Position numbers and translations under genes: made by a program. Below are positions 16,407-25,184 of a stretch of 64,000 nucleotides of DNA, piece after piece (within the stretch, counting starts at the first letter, position 1; each line of letters begins with the position of its first letter). The notes under the pieces are model-generated. The model saw only the letters and a list, made by a program, of their open reading frames with translations. It made no database searches and was not told where the DNA came from. The stretch is from Micromonospora pallida (GTDB taxonomy: Bacteria > Actinomycetota > Actinomycetes > Mycobacteriales > Micromonosporaceae): NCBI RefSeq assembly GCF_900090325.1, contig NZ_FMHW01000002.1, positions 3,224,001 to 3,288,000 of the forward strand, written 5' to 3'.

Positions 16407-16991
16407 CTACGGGCGGCGACTGCGGCGGGCTGCTCGACCAGCCGGCCGGCCGCCGAGGTCCGGGAGAACCACAGGTACTGCGCCCGCGTCCAGGCCAGCG
16501 GCGGCGCCGGAGACGTGCGCCGGGGCTTCCCGGGTGAGCCATTGGCCGACGGTTCGGTAGTCCGCGTCGGTGAGGCCGCGGCGTGGATCAACCCGGTGCA
16601 GGAGCGCGTGAGCGCGGTGGTTCGCCGCTACCCATGCTCGATCGGCCTGGGTGATCTCGTCGTCCACCCAGGCGAACGGGCGTCCTGCGGCCCACTCGAC
16701 GAGGCGGCGCGTCTTCCAGTGCAGCCGGCCGCCGTCGTCCTCGTCGTCGTCTGGCCAGTCGACGACCGGGAGCTGAGGTAGGCCGAGCCGTGGCGCGAGC
16801 ACCTCGTTCGCCTCGGCCAGCCAGGTCGTGGCCCAGACGAGATCGCAGGGCAACGCCGCGAGTCGGCGGCCGTGTCCGACGTCGAGACCGGCCAGCAGAG
16901 GGTTGCCGTCATCGCCCATCGGCCCCGCGGCCCCGCCGAAGGGAAGAAGCGTCCCGTCCACGTCGAGAAACAGCAGCGGACGATCAGTCAC
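16407..16991 (-). CDS. HAD-superfamily hydrolase
   Basis: A 194-residue protein with the HAD nucleophile motif LFLDVDGTLLPFG at residues 6-18, then VWATTWLAEANEVLAP (motif II) and FAWVDDEITQADRAW (acidic motif IV). The GTG at 16991 overlaps the upstream stop as GTGA, so translation is coupled. Such small HAD proteins are phosphatases acting on unknown metabolites. It is the third gene of a leftward operon that starts at 18309. Confidence 0.8.
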   Translation of the reverse strand: MTDRPLLFLDVDGTLLPFGGAAGPMGDDGNPLLAGLDVGHGRRLAALPCDLVWATTWLAEANEVLAPRLGLPQLPVVDWPDDDEDDGGRLHWKTRRLVEWAAGRPFAWVDDEITQADRAWVAANHRAHALLHRVDPRRGLTDADYRTVGQWLTREAPAHVSGAAAGLDAGAVPVVLPDLGGRPAGRAARRSRRP

Positions 16992-17320
16992 CGCACAGAA
17001 CCGATCCCGTACTCGACGAGGCGGGCGTACGCCGTCTCGCCGAAGTCCACATCCGGCCAGATCTGGTGCGCGACCCAGTCCAGCCACTCGCGCGGCGGCT
17101 CATCGGCCTGGAAGTAGGCGATTCTCTCAGCCTCGTTCATCGGCGCGGACTCCCACCAGTGCCACCACACCATCAGATGCCACTCGCCGTCACCCATACG
17201 CCAACCGATGCTGAATCGCTCGATCTGTGGGTACGCCCGCCACGGCGGCAGGACTCGTCCGTGGTCATCAAGCTGTTTCCGTACGGCGGCGTCGAGGAGT
17301 TCCCGCGTCCGGTCGTTCAC
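16988..17320 (-). CDS. Hypothetical protein, 110 residues
   Basis: GTG at 17320 lies 7 nt after GGAG and 11 bp after the stop of the preceding gene. The protein begins VNDRTRELLDAAVRKQLDDHG and is rich in tryptophan in the middle (WHLMVWWHWWES). It has no signal peptide or membrane segment. The overlap with the HAD gene suggests a joint role. Family not recognised. Confidence 0.7.
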   Translation of the reverse strand: MNDRTRELLDAAVRKQLDDHGRVLPPWRAYPQIERFSIGWRMGDGEWHLMVWWHWWESAPMNEAERIAYFQADEPPREWLDWVAHQIWPDVDFGETAYARLVEYGIGSVR

Positions 17321-17331
17321 CCTGATGCTCC

Positions 17332-18309
17332 TCAGTTCAGCTCTATGACGGGCCGGGTCAGGATCTCGTCGGCGTACCCGTCTTCGGAGGCGAGCCACTG
17401 GCCGAAATCGGTGTCGCGGTAGGCGGTCGCCAGGGTAAGCCAGCCCAGGAAGAAGCCACTGCCGCCACATGTGGCGCCGCCGCCGTCACCTCCGCACACG
17501 ATGGTTCGATCGCTCGTCGCCTCGTGCCGGTAGGGATCCTGCCCGATCGCCAAGCCCCACAGGTTCTTCTGCCGGTGCGGACCGGTCTTGTAGTCGAACG
17601 GATAGCCATCGTTGGCGTTGTCCTCGCCCCAGCGGAACAGGGTTGCCGCGCCGGCTCCACACGCCCACTCCCACTCATCCGGAGTGGTCGTCCGTAAGCC
17701 GATGCTCGCGAGTCCGGCCATAGCCTCGTCGTAGGAGACCTCCCGGGTCACTCGGGCCCGCACCACCCGCCCGGACCGGTCGAACTCCACCTCCAGCCCA
17801 CCAGCAGATCGGAACATGCTCACCCCACCGAGCCGACTCCCGGCCGACGCGACGAGTTCGAGTACCCGAGGATCGTCCGGGGCGAGAACGATCTCGCAGG
17901 GATCGAACGCCTCCACCGCCACCAGCATCGCGGGGATCTCGGCCACGCGTACCGACGATGTCATCGCGTCCACGTACTCGGACAGCGGTGGAAGACCGTA
18001 CTCACTGGCGCTCTCGGCGTAGCTGGCGACCTGGTCCGGGGCCGGCTGGAATCGGGCCGCATCGTAGCCGAGCGTCGGCCGTCCGCCGGGTACGAGAGCG
18101 AACCGCATCCCGTCGCGGTCGAACAGTGCCATCCGGTGCGACCGCCCCGCGTACCCCGTTTCTTCCAGGCCCACTACGGCCAGGCCGTGTCGATCGGCGA
18201 TCTCGTGAGCCGTCCGGCGGGCAGCGCCGTCGGGCATGTCGTTCCACTGCGCGAAGGTGAGGTCGGCGTACGGCACCGCGCCAGGATAGAACCGCGCCCG
18301 CTCGGCCAT
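17332..18309 (-). CDS. Uncharacterised protein with formylglycine-generating-enzyme-like C terminus
   Basis: A 325-residue protein starting MAERARFYPGAVPYADLTF; the long upstream extension of this frame is low-complexity and rejected. The C-terminal third, from about residue 215, has TPDEWEWACGAGAATLFRWGEDN, which resembles the SUMF1/EgtB/PvdO fold of formylglycine-generating and sulfoxide-forming enzymes. It lacks a clear second half of that fold and has a cysteine-bearing CGGDGGGATCGGSGF instead. The N-terminal two-thirds is not recognised. First gene of the leftward operon leading to the HAD and PemK-like genes. Confidence 0.65.
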   Translation of the reverse strand: MAERARFYPGAVPYADLTFAQWNDMPDGAARRTAHEIADRHGLAVVGLEETGYAGRSHRMALFDRDGMRFALVPGGRPTLGYDAARFQPAPDQVASYAESASEYGLPPLSEYVDAMTSSVRVAEIPAMLVAVEAFDPCEIVLAPDDPRVLELVASAGSRLGGVSMFRSAGGLEVEFDRSGRVVRARVTREVSYDEAMAGLASIGLRTTTPDEWEWACGAGAATLFRWGEDNANDGYPFDYKTGPHRQKNLWGLAIGQDPYRHEATSDRTIVCGGDGGGATCGGSGFFLGWLTLATAYRDTDFGQWLASEDGYADEILTRPVIELN

Positions 18310-18378
18310 CCACGGCCGTGAACCAAGCCGGCAGGTGAACAACGATGATCTTGTGGACGGCGGTACGACAGCGCGACA

Positions 18379-18411
18379 GGCAACGCCCGGCCGAGTCGGC
18401 CGGGCGTTGCC
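18379..18411. repeat. Perfect 16-bp-arm palindrome between divergent genes
   Basis: Arms GGCAACGCCCGGCCGA (18379-18394) and TCGGCCGGGCGTTGCC (18396-18411) flank a single G. It looks like a strong intrinsic terminator, but it lies between two divergent starts (18309 leftward, 18463 rightward), where no gene ends. Confidence 0.6.
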
Positions 18412-18462
18412 GACGGAGCGTTTGGCGGAGCATTCAGAGCCAGGCCAGTACGGTAAGGGACT

Positions 18463-18858
18463 GTGCAGGAGGAGCCGAACACCGAAGGCCGTCGGTCGGG
18501 AATGGCGCTGAGCGGGTCGCGCGTGCGGGTGTCGGGTGATCTCTACCATCCGGTGGTGCCCCCGGGGGCGGTGTATGTGGGCCGTCAGGGCTTCGGGTTG
18601 CGGCGTTCCCCATGGGCGAATCCCTTTGGCGTCCGCCAGTACGGCCGGGAAGAGGCCCTGCGGCGTTACCGACAGTGGCTGGATCAGCAGCCGGAACTGG
18701 TCGAGCGGGCGCGCCGGGAGCTGACCGGGCGCACCCTGGCGTGCTGGTGCCGACTGGACGACGACTGCCATGCCGATGTGCTGTTGAACCTCATCGCTGG
18801 GGGTCCAGCCGGTTCCGGGTCCGGGGATGTCTCGGCGCGTAGACGCCACCGACGCTGA
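18463..18858 (+). CDS. DUF4326 domain protein
   Basis: A 131-residue protein carrying the DUF4326 pattern: VPPGAVYVGRQGFGLRRSPWANPF, REEALRRYRQWL, and the terminal ELTGRTLACWCRLDDDCHADVLL. The GTG at 18463 or the ATG at 18502 could be the start; neither has a strong ribosome site, and the conserved part begins after 18502. DUF4326 proteins have unknown function and are common in phages and actinomycetes. Its last 68 bp overlap the convergent gene at 18791-19564. Confidence 0.75.
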   Translation: MQEEPNTEGRRSGMALSGSRVRVSGDLYHPVVPPGAVYVGRQGFGLRRSPWANPFGVRQYGREEALRRYRQWLDQQPELVERARRELTGRTLACWCRLDDDCHADVLLNLIAGGPAGSGSGDVSARRRHRR

Positions 18859-19564
18859 ACGTCTGCGGCCGGCGGGCCTGGTTACCGACGTAGAAGGCAA
18901 CGTCCCGATCGGCCGAGCACAGCCGGGTGAGGAACGTGGTCGTGAGCTGCTCGACGGCCTCGGCGTCGGAGAGCCTGCCCAGGTGGCGCTGCCGGGCGAC
19001 GAACTCCGAGTCCCGCAGGCGTTGCACGTGGCCACGGCAGCGGCGATCGGCGCAGCGGTAATGGTAGAAGCCGGTGAAGCGGGGCGCTTGCAGCGGGCCA
19101 CGCTGGTGGTCGCCGAGGATGTCCCGTTGGTTGAGGTAGGCGCTGATCTTCTTGTGCTGCTCGGGTGACCAGCCGGGATGGCGATGAATTTTCAGCGCCG
19201 CGATGTCCGCGACCCGGATCAGGGCGATGGACCTCGCGTCCGCGCTGTCGCGCGCACGGACGATGAGTTCACACAGGGAGTCCTCGACGTACGGATCCAG
19301 GTAGCCGCGCCGGGCTGACTCGGCCTTCAGGTGATCCTCGACGGTGATGGGGTAGAGCCGGATCCAGCCCCGCCGGCGAGGGTCGACGCTCAACGCACCA
19401 ACGCAGACGGTTTCGCCGTAGCGAGCGGACGGTTCCGGTGCCGCCTTGACGGTGATCAGCAGCCGCAGGGGGACCGACCCGGGTGCGGTGAGCTTCGGCG
19501 TCGGGGCGTCCTCCGGGCCCCAGAAGGAAAGCTGCGTCACGACGCTCCGATCACCAGAAGTCAC
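18791..19564 (-). CDS. Conserved hypothetical protein convergent with DUF4326
   Basis: A 257-residue soluble protein. The N-terminal half has LLITVKAAPEPSARYGETVCVGAL followed by WIRLYPI, a pattern I recall from an uncharacterised bacterial family. The middle has a possible metal site, CADRRCRGHVQRLRD. It is transcribed against the DUF4326 gene and overlaps it at the 3' end. No enzymatic motif is recognised. Confidence 0.7.
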   Translation of the reverse strand: MTSGDRSVVTQLSFWGPEDAPTPKLTAPGSVPLRLLITVKAAPEPSARYGETVCVGALSVDPRRRGWIRLYPITVEDHLKAESARRGYLDPYVEDSLCELIVRARDSADARSIALIRVADIAALKIHRHPGWSPEQHKKISAYLNQRDILGDHQRGPLQAPRFTGFYHYRCADRRCRGHVQRLRDSEFVARQRHLGRLSDAEAVEQLTTTFLTRLCSADRDVAFYVGNQARRPQTFSVGGVYAPRHPRTRNRLDPQR

Positions 19565-19671
19565 GGGTGCGCAACCAAGCGCAATATCGATACTGGCATA
19601 TATCTATGACCGTGACGACACGGCGGCACCCCCTCTTCGTCGACCGAGCACACGCCAGGGTCGTAGGCGAG

Positions 19672-19687
19672 ATAGATTAATGTCTAT
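19672..19687. promoter_or_regulatory. AT-rich palindrome upstream of an exported protein
   Basis: ATAGA-TTAATG-TCTAT is an inverted repeat with 5-bp arms in an otherwise GC-rich sequence, 30 bp before the ATG at 19717. It could be an operator or overlap the promoter of that gene. Confidence 0.4.
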
Positions 19688-19716
19688 TGATCGGCACCTC
19701 TGACGTGGGAGCACAC

Positions 19717-20775
<1,059 letters not shown>

Positions 20776-20897
20776 CAAGGTGGGTCCCGTACCGCTGCGT
20801 GTCCGAGGTCCGGCGCGATGACTCGTCGCTCCCCCGATCCGTACGCTGGCCATGCTCGCGCACGCGTCGAATGGCGTCGGACCGATCGGAGGAAACG

Positions 20898-21338
20898 ATG
20901 CGCAACACCGAGATGGCGAAGCTCGACGGGCTCGTCGGGAACTGGACGACGACGATTTCGGACGCTTTCTTCCTCGAACCGCCCGGCACCACGGTGCCGG
21001 GCACCGCCGCCATCGAGTGGCTCGGAGAGTCGCTCCTGGTCGTGCGCATGGAGTTCGGTGGCGGCGGGCACGAGGGTTCCGAGATGAGCTTCGTCCTCGG
21101 CCGCAGCGATGCGAACGACCGGTTCGTCGCGCTTTCCCAGGACAACCGTGGCGTCTGCCGCGAGTTCGCGATGACCTTCGACGGCGGACACTGGACGATG
21201 CACCGTGCGGACCCGGACTTCCACCAGCGCTTCGTCGCCGACGTCGAGAAGGACCGGATTCTCGGCCGTTGGGAGGCGTCCGAGGACGGGGGCACGTCCT
21301 GGCGGAAGGATTTCGACCTCACGTACGAACGCGCGTGA
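20898..21338 (+). CDS. DUF1579-like small protein
   Basis: A 146-residue soluble protein beginning MRNTEMAKLDGLVGNWTTT and containing IEWLGESLLVVRMEF, the pattern of DUF1579-type lipocalin-like proteins. ATG at 20898 follows CGGAGGAAACG, an excellent ribosome site. A helical second half contains WTMHRADPDFHQRF. Such proteins are thought to bind small hydrophobic molecules; the ligand is unknown. It appears monocistronic. Confidence 0.75.
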   Translation: MRNTEMAKLDGLVGNWTTTISDAFFLEPPGTTVPGTAAIEWLGESLLVVRMEFGGGGHEGSEMSFVLGRSDANDRFVALSQDNRGVCREFAMTFDGGHWTMHRADPDFHQRFVADVEKDRILGRWEASEDGGTSWRKDFDLTYERA

Positions 21339-21476
21339 ATCCACGAGCATCGCGCATTGTCGGCGGCAGAGGAGGATGTCGCGGCGAGGGCCTTCACCTG
21401 ACCGGTTCTCGTGACCGAGCAGCCCGAGACACTCACCCGCGAGCGACGGCCTCCGGTCAGGCCGGTGCCGGGCGGA

Positions 21477-22709
21477 TCAGTCCAGCAGGCGTAGACGGAC
21501 ACCGCTCAGCGCGTGCACCGCGAGTATCGGGCGGGCCGGGTCGGTTTGCGGGGCCATCAGGAAGGGGCCGGTGAGCTGCGTCTTCCGCCAGATTTCGTCG
21601 ACGAGTTCGAGCAGCGTCGTCAGCCGGCCGTCTCCGTCGGCCAACATGCTCAGGTCGAGGTCGAAGCAGAGTTCGTTGGCCAAGGTCGGATAAAAGGTCA
21701 GGATGGACGCCGGAGCACCCAAGGACATCTGAAGGGTCGCGGGCGGGGCGTCGGCGGGTCGAGCGAACACCGCCGCCGCAGTGGGCAGGGGAGGCTCGGC
21801 GCCGCCTTCGGCGTACCGCCACGGCCGCCGCCCGCCACCGACCCAGTTGAACACGGCCTCCCAGTGGGCGACGGTGACCTCTCGGAGGAGAAACCGGGGC
21901 ACGTCGCCGCAGGCGTCCCGTCCACACCGACGCGCGGCCTCCTCCCACCACGGGTCGGTCGGTGCCGCCTCGGCAGTACCGGAGACCGCCGGGCCGGTGT
22001 GGTCGGACAGGCGCCGTACTGCGAGCGCGACCGCCTCCTGCGGCGTGGTCGTCTCCCCGACCAGGACATCGCACGGTGAGACGACCCGGTAGGGCGACCG
22101 GTCGTGCGCCGCCTGCAAGTGCGGCACTCCGCCGTGCGCGAAGGGGAACCCGGTGCAGGTGGAGAACTGGATCGACCAGTGGCTGGTGTAGACGTACAAC
22201 TGGCGCAGCCGCGGCTCGCCGTACGCTGCCCGGACCAGCTCGCCGAACTCGGGCCAGTCCGCTTGCTCCTCGACGTCGGCGAAAAGCTGACGCCACTGGT
22301 ACGCCACCACGTGCTCCGGGCCGCGCTCGTGGGCCAGCGCCCGTTCGCTGACTGTGACGAAGGGTGCCCGGCGTCGGATCTCGACCAGCGGCACGCCTGT
22401 ACGCCACACGTGGGCCAGCCGCACCACCTCGGCCAGGTCGTCGGTGCTGCCGGTGAGCAACTGGATGCCCTGCCCCCACCCGCCTAGGGAGAAGCACCGG
22501 TTGACCTGGTCGACGGAGACACCCAGCGCCTCGCGCTCCGGCACCGCGCTGGCCACCCTCGCGTGCGACAGGGGGCTGTGCTCGTTGGTGGTCACGTCTC
22601 CAACGTCCACGCCGATCTCGACGGCGACCCGTTGCAATGCGGCGGCCAGATCACCGACGTAGGCGACTTCCGGGGAGAGCCACGCCGGCTCGGGGATCTC
22701 GGGCTTCAC
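21477..22709 (-). CDS. Hypothetical protein, 410 residues
   Basis: A soluble acidic protein beginning MKPEIPEPAWLSPEVAYVGDL, with no signal peptide. Conserved-looking stretches are RCFSLGGWGQGIQLLTG, LRQLYVYTSHWSIQFSTCTGFPF and PYRVVSPCDVLVGETTTPQEA. Composition and third-position GC fit a real gene throughout its length. I do not recognise the family. It lies 37 bp downstream of the DUF6891-like gene on the same strand, so they may be co-transcribed. Confidence 0.7.
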   Translation of the reverse strand: MKPEIPEPAWLSPEVAYVGDLAAALQRVAVEIGVDVGDVTTNEHSPLSHARVASAVPEREALGVSVDQVNRCFSLGGWGQGIQLLTGSTDDLAEVVRLAHVWRTGVPLVEIRRRAPFVTVSERALAHERGPEHVVAYQWRQLFADVEEQADWPEFGELVRAAYGEPRLRQLYVYTSHWSIQFSTCTGFPFAHGGVPHLQAAHDRSPYRVVSPCDVLVGETTTPQEAVALAVRRLSDHTGPAVSGTAEAAPTDPWWEEAARRCGRDACGDVPRFLLREVTVAHWEAVFNWVGGGRRPWRYAEGGAEPPLPTAAAVFARPADAPPATLQMSLGAPASILTFYPTLANELCFDLDLSMLADGDGRLTTLLELVDEIWRKTQLTGPFLMAPQTDPARPILAVHALSGVRLRLLD

Positions 22710-22746
22710 GGGTGCCTCCTCCGGCGGTGTGGAAGTCCTGCGGCAG

Positions 22747-23421
22747 TCAGCTCAACGGCGCATACCACTGGGCGCCGGTGACCCGGATCCGGCGGGACTG
22801 CTTGCGGTTCCACTCCACCCGCATGCCGTACTTGCGGAGCACCGGAAAAGCGATCTCGTCCAGTAGCCGTTCCAGGTCGGCCTGGTAGCGGGCCTGCTGT
22901 TCGGCCTCCGGTAGGGCGGCATAGGCGTCCTCGTCGAAGTCCGGCGGCGGATAGACGCCGTAGCCGAGGTAGACCTCGCCGTCCTCGCTCGCGATCAGCG
23001 ACTCCGTGTCCTGCTGGTGGTACCAGAGATACCCGTGCCAATGCCGGGAGTCGTCCCGCTCCTCGTGGATCTCAGCGGCCGCGCAGGTGCCACAGCAGGT
23101 GAAGTTCTCCCTGGCCACCACGCCGAGTCCGGTGAGTTCGACGAAGGCACGGGTGAGGTTGCTCCGCACCGCACCCCACTCCCGCTGCTGCTCCCGCCGG
23201 GCGGCCAACGCCTTCTCGTACGCCGCCCTGAGCTCCTCGTCGTTGGCGCCATGACGCTGCTCGTCCACGTCAAAGCAGTCCACGAACTCGCCGGCGTCCT
23301 CCTCGCCCTGCACGACCCAGTTCCAGATCTCGTCCTCGATCTCCCCACGGCCTGGCTCCGCGATCCGCTCGGCCAGGAACCTGACACCCTCGGGGCGATC
23401 GTTGTAGCTCCATCCAGTCAC
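22747..23421 (-). CDS. DUF6891-like protein
   Basis: A 224-residue protein. GTG at 23421 is chosen because AGGA lies 8 nt upstream and the conserved part begins just after; an ATG at 23496 has no ribosome site. The signature NFTCCGTCAAAEIHEE, followed by GYLWYHQQDTESLIASEDGEVYLGYG, matches the DUF6891 pattern, with a CC-x-x-C cluster that may bind metal. It is cytoplasmic and of unknown function, divergent from the VOC gene at 23553. Confidence 0.7.
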   Translation of the reverse strand: MTGWSYNDRPEGVRFLAERIAEPGRGEIEDEIWNWVVQGEEDAGEFVDCFDVDEQRHGANDEELRAAYEKALAARREQQREWGAVRSNLTRAFVELTGLGVVARENFTCCGTCAAAEIHEERDDSRHWHGYLWYHQQDTESLIASEDGEVYLGYGVYPPPDFDEDAYAALPEAEQQARYQADLERLLDEIAFPVLRKYGMRVEWNRKQSRRIRVTGAQWYAPLS

Positions 23422-23552
23422 GGCGACGATCCTGGCACGGACCTGTGACAGCCGGAGCGTGACCGCGCACCGGTGGGCGGTGACGGAGACCGGCATGGGC
23501 GCTCGCGTCCGCCGAGATGGGGCTGACGCGTCGCCCGGGTGAGAATGACGGC

Positions 23553-23939
23553 ATGCCGAGCCGTCTTGCCGTCATCGCCATCGACGCCGTCCGACCACAA
23601 CTGATCGCCGACTTCTGGTGCTCCGTTCTCGGCTGGCAGGTTGTCGATGAAGACGCTGAGGTGATCACCATCGCAGCCGCCGACCGTTCCTGGCCGATGA
23701 TCGACGTGGCGGCTGTGCCGGAGGGCAAGGTGACCAAGAACCGGTTGCATGTCGACCTGCGTGCCGACGGTGTGTCCACCGCCGAGGAGCTTGACCGGTT
23801 ACTCACCCTCGGCGCACGACGCGTCGACGTGGGGCAGCCCTCCGACGTGAGCTGGGTCGTGCTTGCTGATCCCGAGGGCAACGAGTTCTGCCTGCTGTCA
23901 CGCCCGGTCCAGGAACTCCAGGGCAGCTTCCAACCCTGA
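23553..23939 (+). CDS. VOC-family (glyoxalase-like) protein
   Basis: A 128-residue two-module VOC protein: RLAVIAIDAVRPQLIADFWCSVLGW opens the first module and WVVLADPEGNEFCLL closes the second. The segment KNRLHVDLRADGVSTAEE marks the second-module metal ligand strand. ATG at 23553 is used; a GTG-free extension to 23517 is unlikely. Members act as dioxygenases, lyases or drug-binding proteins, and this one has no context to choose among them. Confidence 0.8.
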   Translation: MPSRLAVIAIDAVRPQLIADFWCSVLGWQVVDEDAEVITIAAADRSWPMIDVAAVPEGKVTKNRLHVDLRADGVSTAEELDRLLTLGARRVDVGQPSDVSWVVLADPEGNEFCLLSRPVQELQGSFQP

Positions 23940-23976
23940 CTATTCAGCCACTACAGCCAGTTGCCCACCGCAGGGA

Positions 23977-24005
23977 TTGACATTAATAGGATCGTCGGGG
24001 ATATT
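23977..24005 (+). promoter_or_regulatory. SigA-like promoter before the sulfotransferase
   Basis: A perfect -35 TTGACA (23977-23982) is followed after 17 bp by GATATT (24000-24005). The stretch is AT-rich. It leaves a leader of roughly 115 nt before the ATG at 24128. Confidence 0.5.
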
Positions 24006-24127
24006 CCTAGCGACATCCAGACACACGAGACAGAGAAGGCGAAACCTCGAGATTCTAGCCGACGCGTCCCACGTCGACAAGAACCAGAGTTCTCCCCTGC
24101 TCCACACGCACGAACAAGGTTTGGACG

Positions 24128-25018
24128 ATGATCAATCGCACCGTCAAGCTCGCCAAGCACCACACACCCAATTCCATGCGCGTCTGGGCGCGACGAGCGC
24201 AACTCGAAGCCCACAACGCCAGGGTGCGGCTCACCGTTCCAGTGGTCGCCCGGTGCGAGTTCGACAATATTTTCCACTGCACGGTACACAAGACAGGCAG
24301 CCAGTGGATCAAGGCCCTGTTCAGCGATCCCGTCGTCTACCAGCATTCCGGACTGCTGCCCTACGACCCGCGCTTCTACAAGCGGCAGCCCTCCGCCCTG
24401 CCAATCGTCCCGCGCGGCCGTGCGGCCCTGGCCCTTTTCCATTCCTATCCGCGCTTCGAGAACATCTCCAAACCTGGCACCTACCGCGCCTTCTTCGTGA
24501 TTCGGGACCCGCGCGACATCGTCATTTCGAGCTACTTCTCGCTCCGAAACTCACACGCACCGATGGGCGACATCCCGCAGGCGCGGAAGGCTCTTCAGGA
24601 AATGCCGATGAAGGAAGGACTGCTGTTCGTCATCAATCGCCTGTCCGAGCGATACCTCTTCAAGCAGCTTCGGTCGTGGGCGGTTGCGCCGAAATCCGAG
24701 ACCTTCCGCCTGTTCCGGTATGAAGACCTCACCGGCGAACGGCAGCTGGATGAAGTGGACCAGCTGATGCGACACTGCGGGATCACCCTACCGCCCGCCG
24801 AGTTGGAGGCTCTCCTCTCCCGCTACAGCTTCTCGAGGATGCGGAAGGGTCAAGAGAGCCCGGGACAGGTCTCCCACTACCGGAAGGGCAAGGCCGGCGA
24901 CTGGCGTAATCACTTCGACGACGAGATCTACGAGGCTTTCGCCGCGGCGACCGGCAATCTCGTGCGGGTCCTTGGCTACCCGGCTCGCAACCAGGCCCCT
25001 GACGTGTCGGGCAGGTAG
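24128..25018 (+). CDS. PAPS-dependent sulfotransferase domain protein
   Basis: A 296-residue sulfotransferase. The 5'-phosphosulfate loop is CTVHKTGSQWIKALF near residue 50, the 3'-phosphate loop is FVIRDPRDIVISSYFS near residue 125, and the C-terminal RKGKAGDWRNHF is the classic RKGxxGDWK element. It should move sulfate from PAPS to a hydroxyl of a small molecule or sugar. It stands alone with its own promoter and is less GC-biased than neighbours, consistent with acquisition by transfer. The acceptor substrate is unknown. Confidence 0.88.
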   Translation: MINRTVKLAKHHTPNSMRVWARRAQLEAHNARVRLTVPVVARCEFDNIFHCTVHKTGSQWIKALFSDPVVYQHSGLLPYDPRFYKRQPSALPIVPRGRAALALFHSYPRFENISKPGTYRAFFVIRDPRDIVISSYFSLRNSHAPMGDIPQARKALQEMPMKEGLLFVINRLSERYLFKQLRSWAVAPKSETFRLFRYEDLTGERQLDEVDQLMRHCGITLPPAELEALLSRYSFSRMRKGQESPGQVSHYRKGKAGDWRNHFDDEIYEAFAAATGNLVRVLGYPARNQAPDVSGR

Positions 25019-25184
25019 GAGCCGTTACCAACGGTCGGGTCGACGCTGGCTTGGTCTTTCCAGCCGGCGCCGGCCGGTCCGGCATGGGCCTCCGCCGTGA
25101 TGCCGAGACGTCTGCCCGGCCTGACCTGCGGTCAACAGCAAGGCTCGTGACTCCGCTTGTGCTTTCCCAGAGCAGTACGGCCGC

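Noticed and set aside
17332..19101. A 589-residue reading of the FGE-like gene
   Set aside because: The first 264 residues cross a terminator-like palindrome and the DUF4326 gene and are low-complexity.
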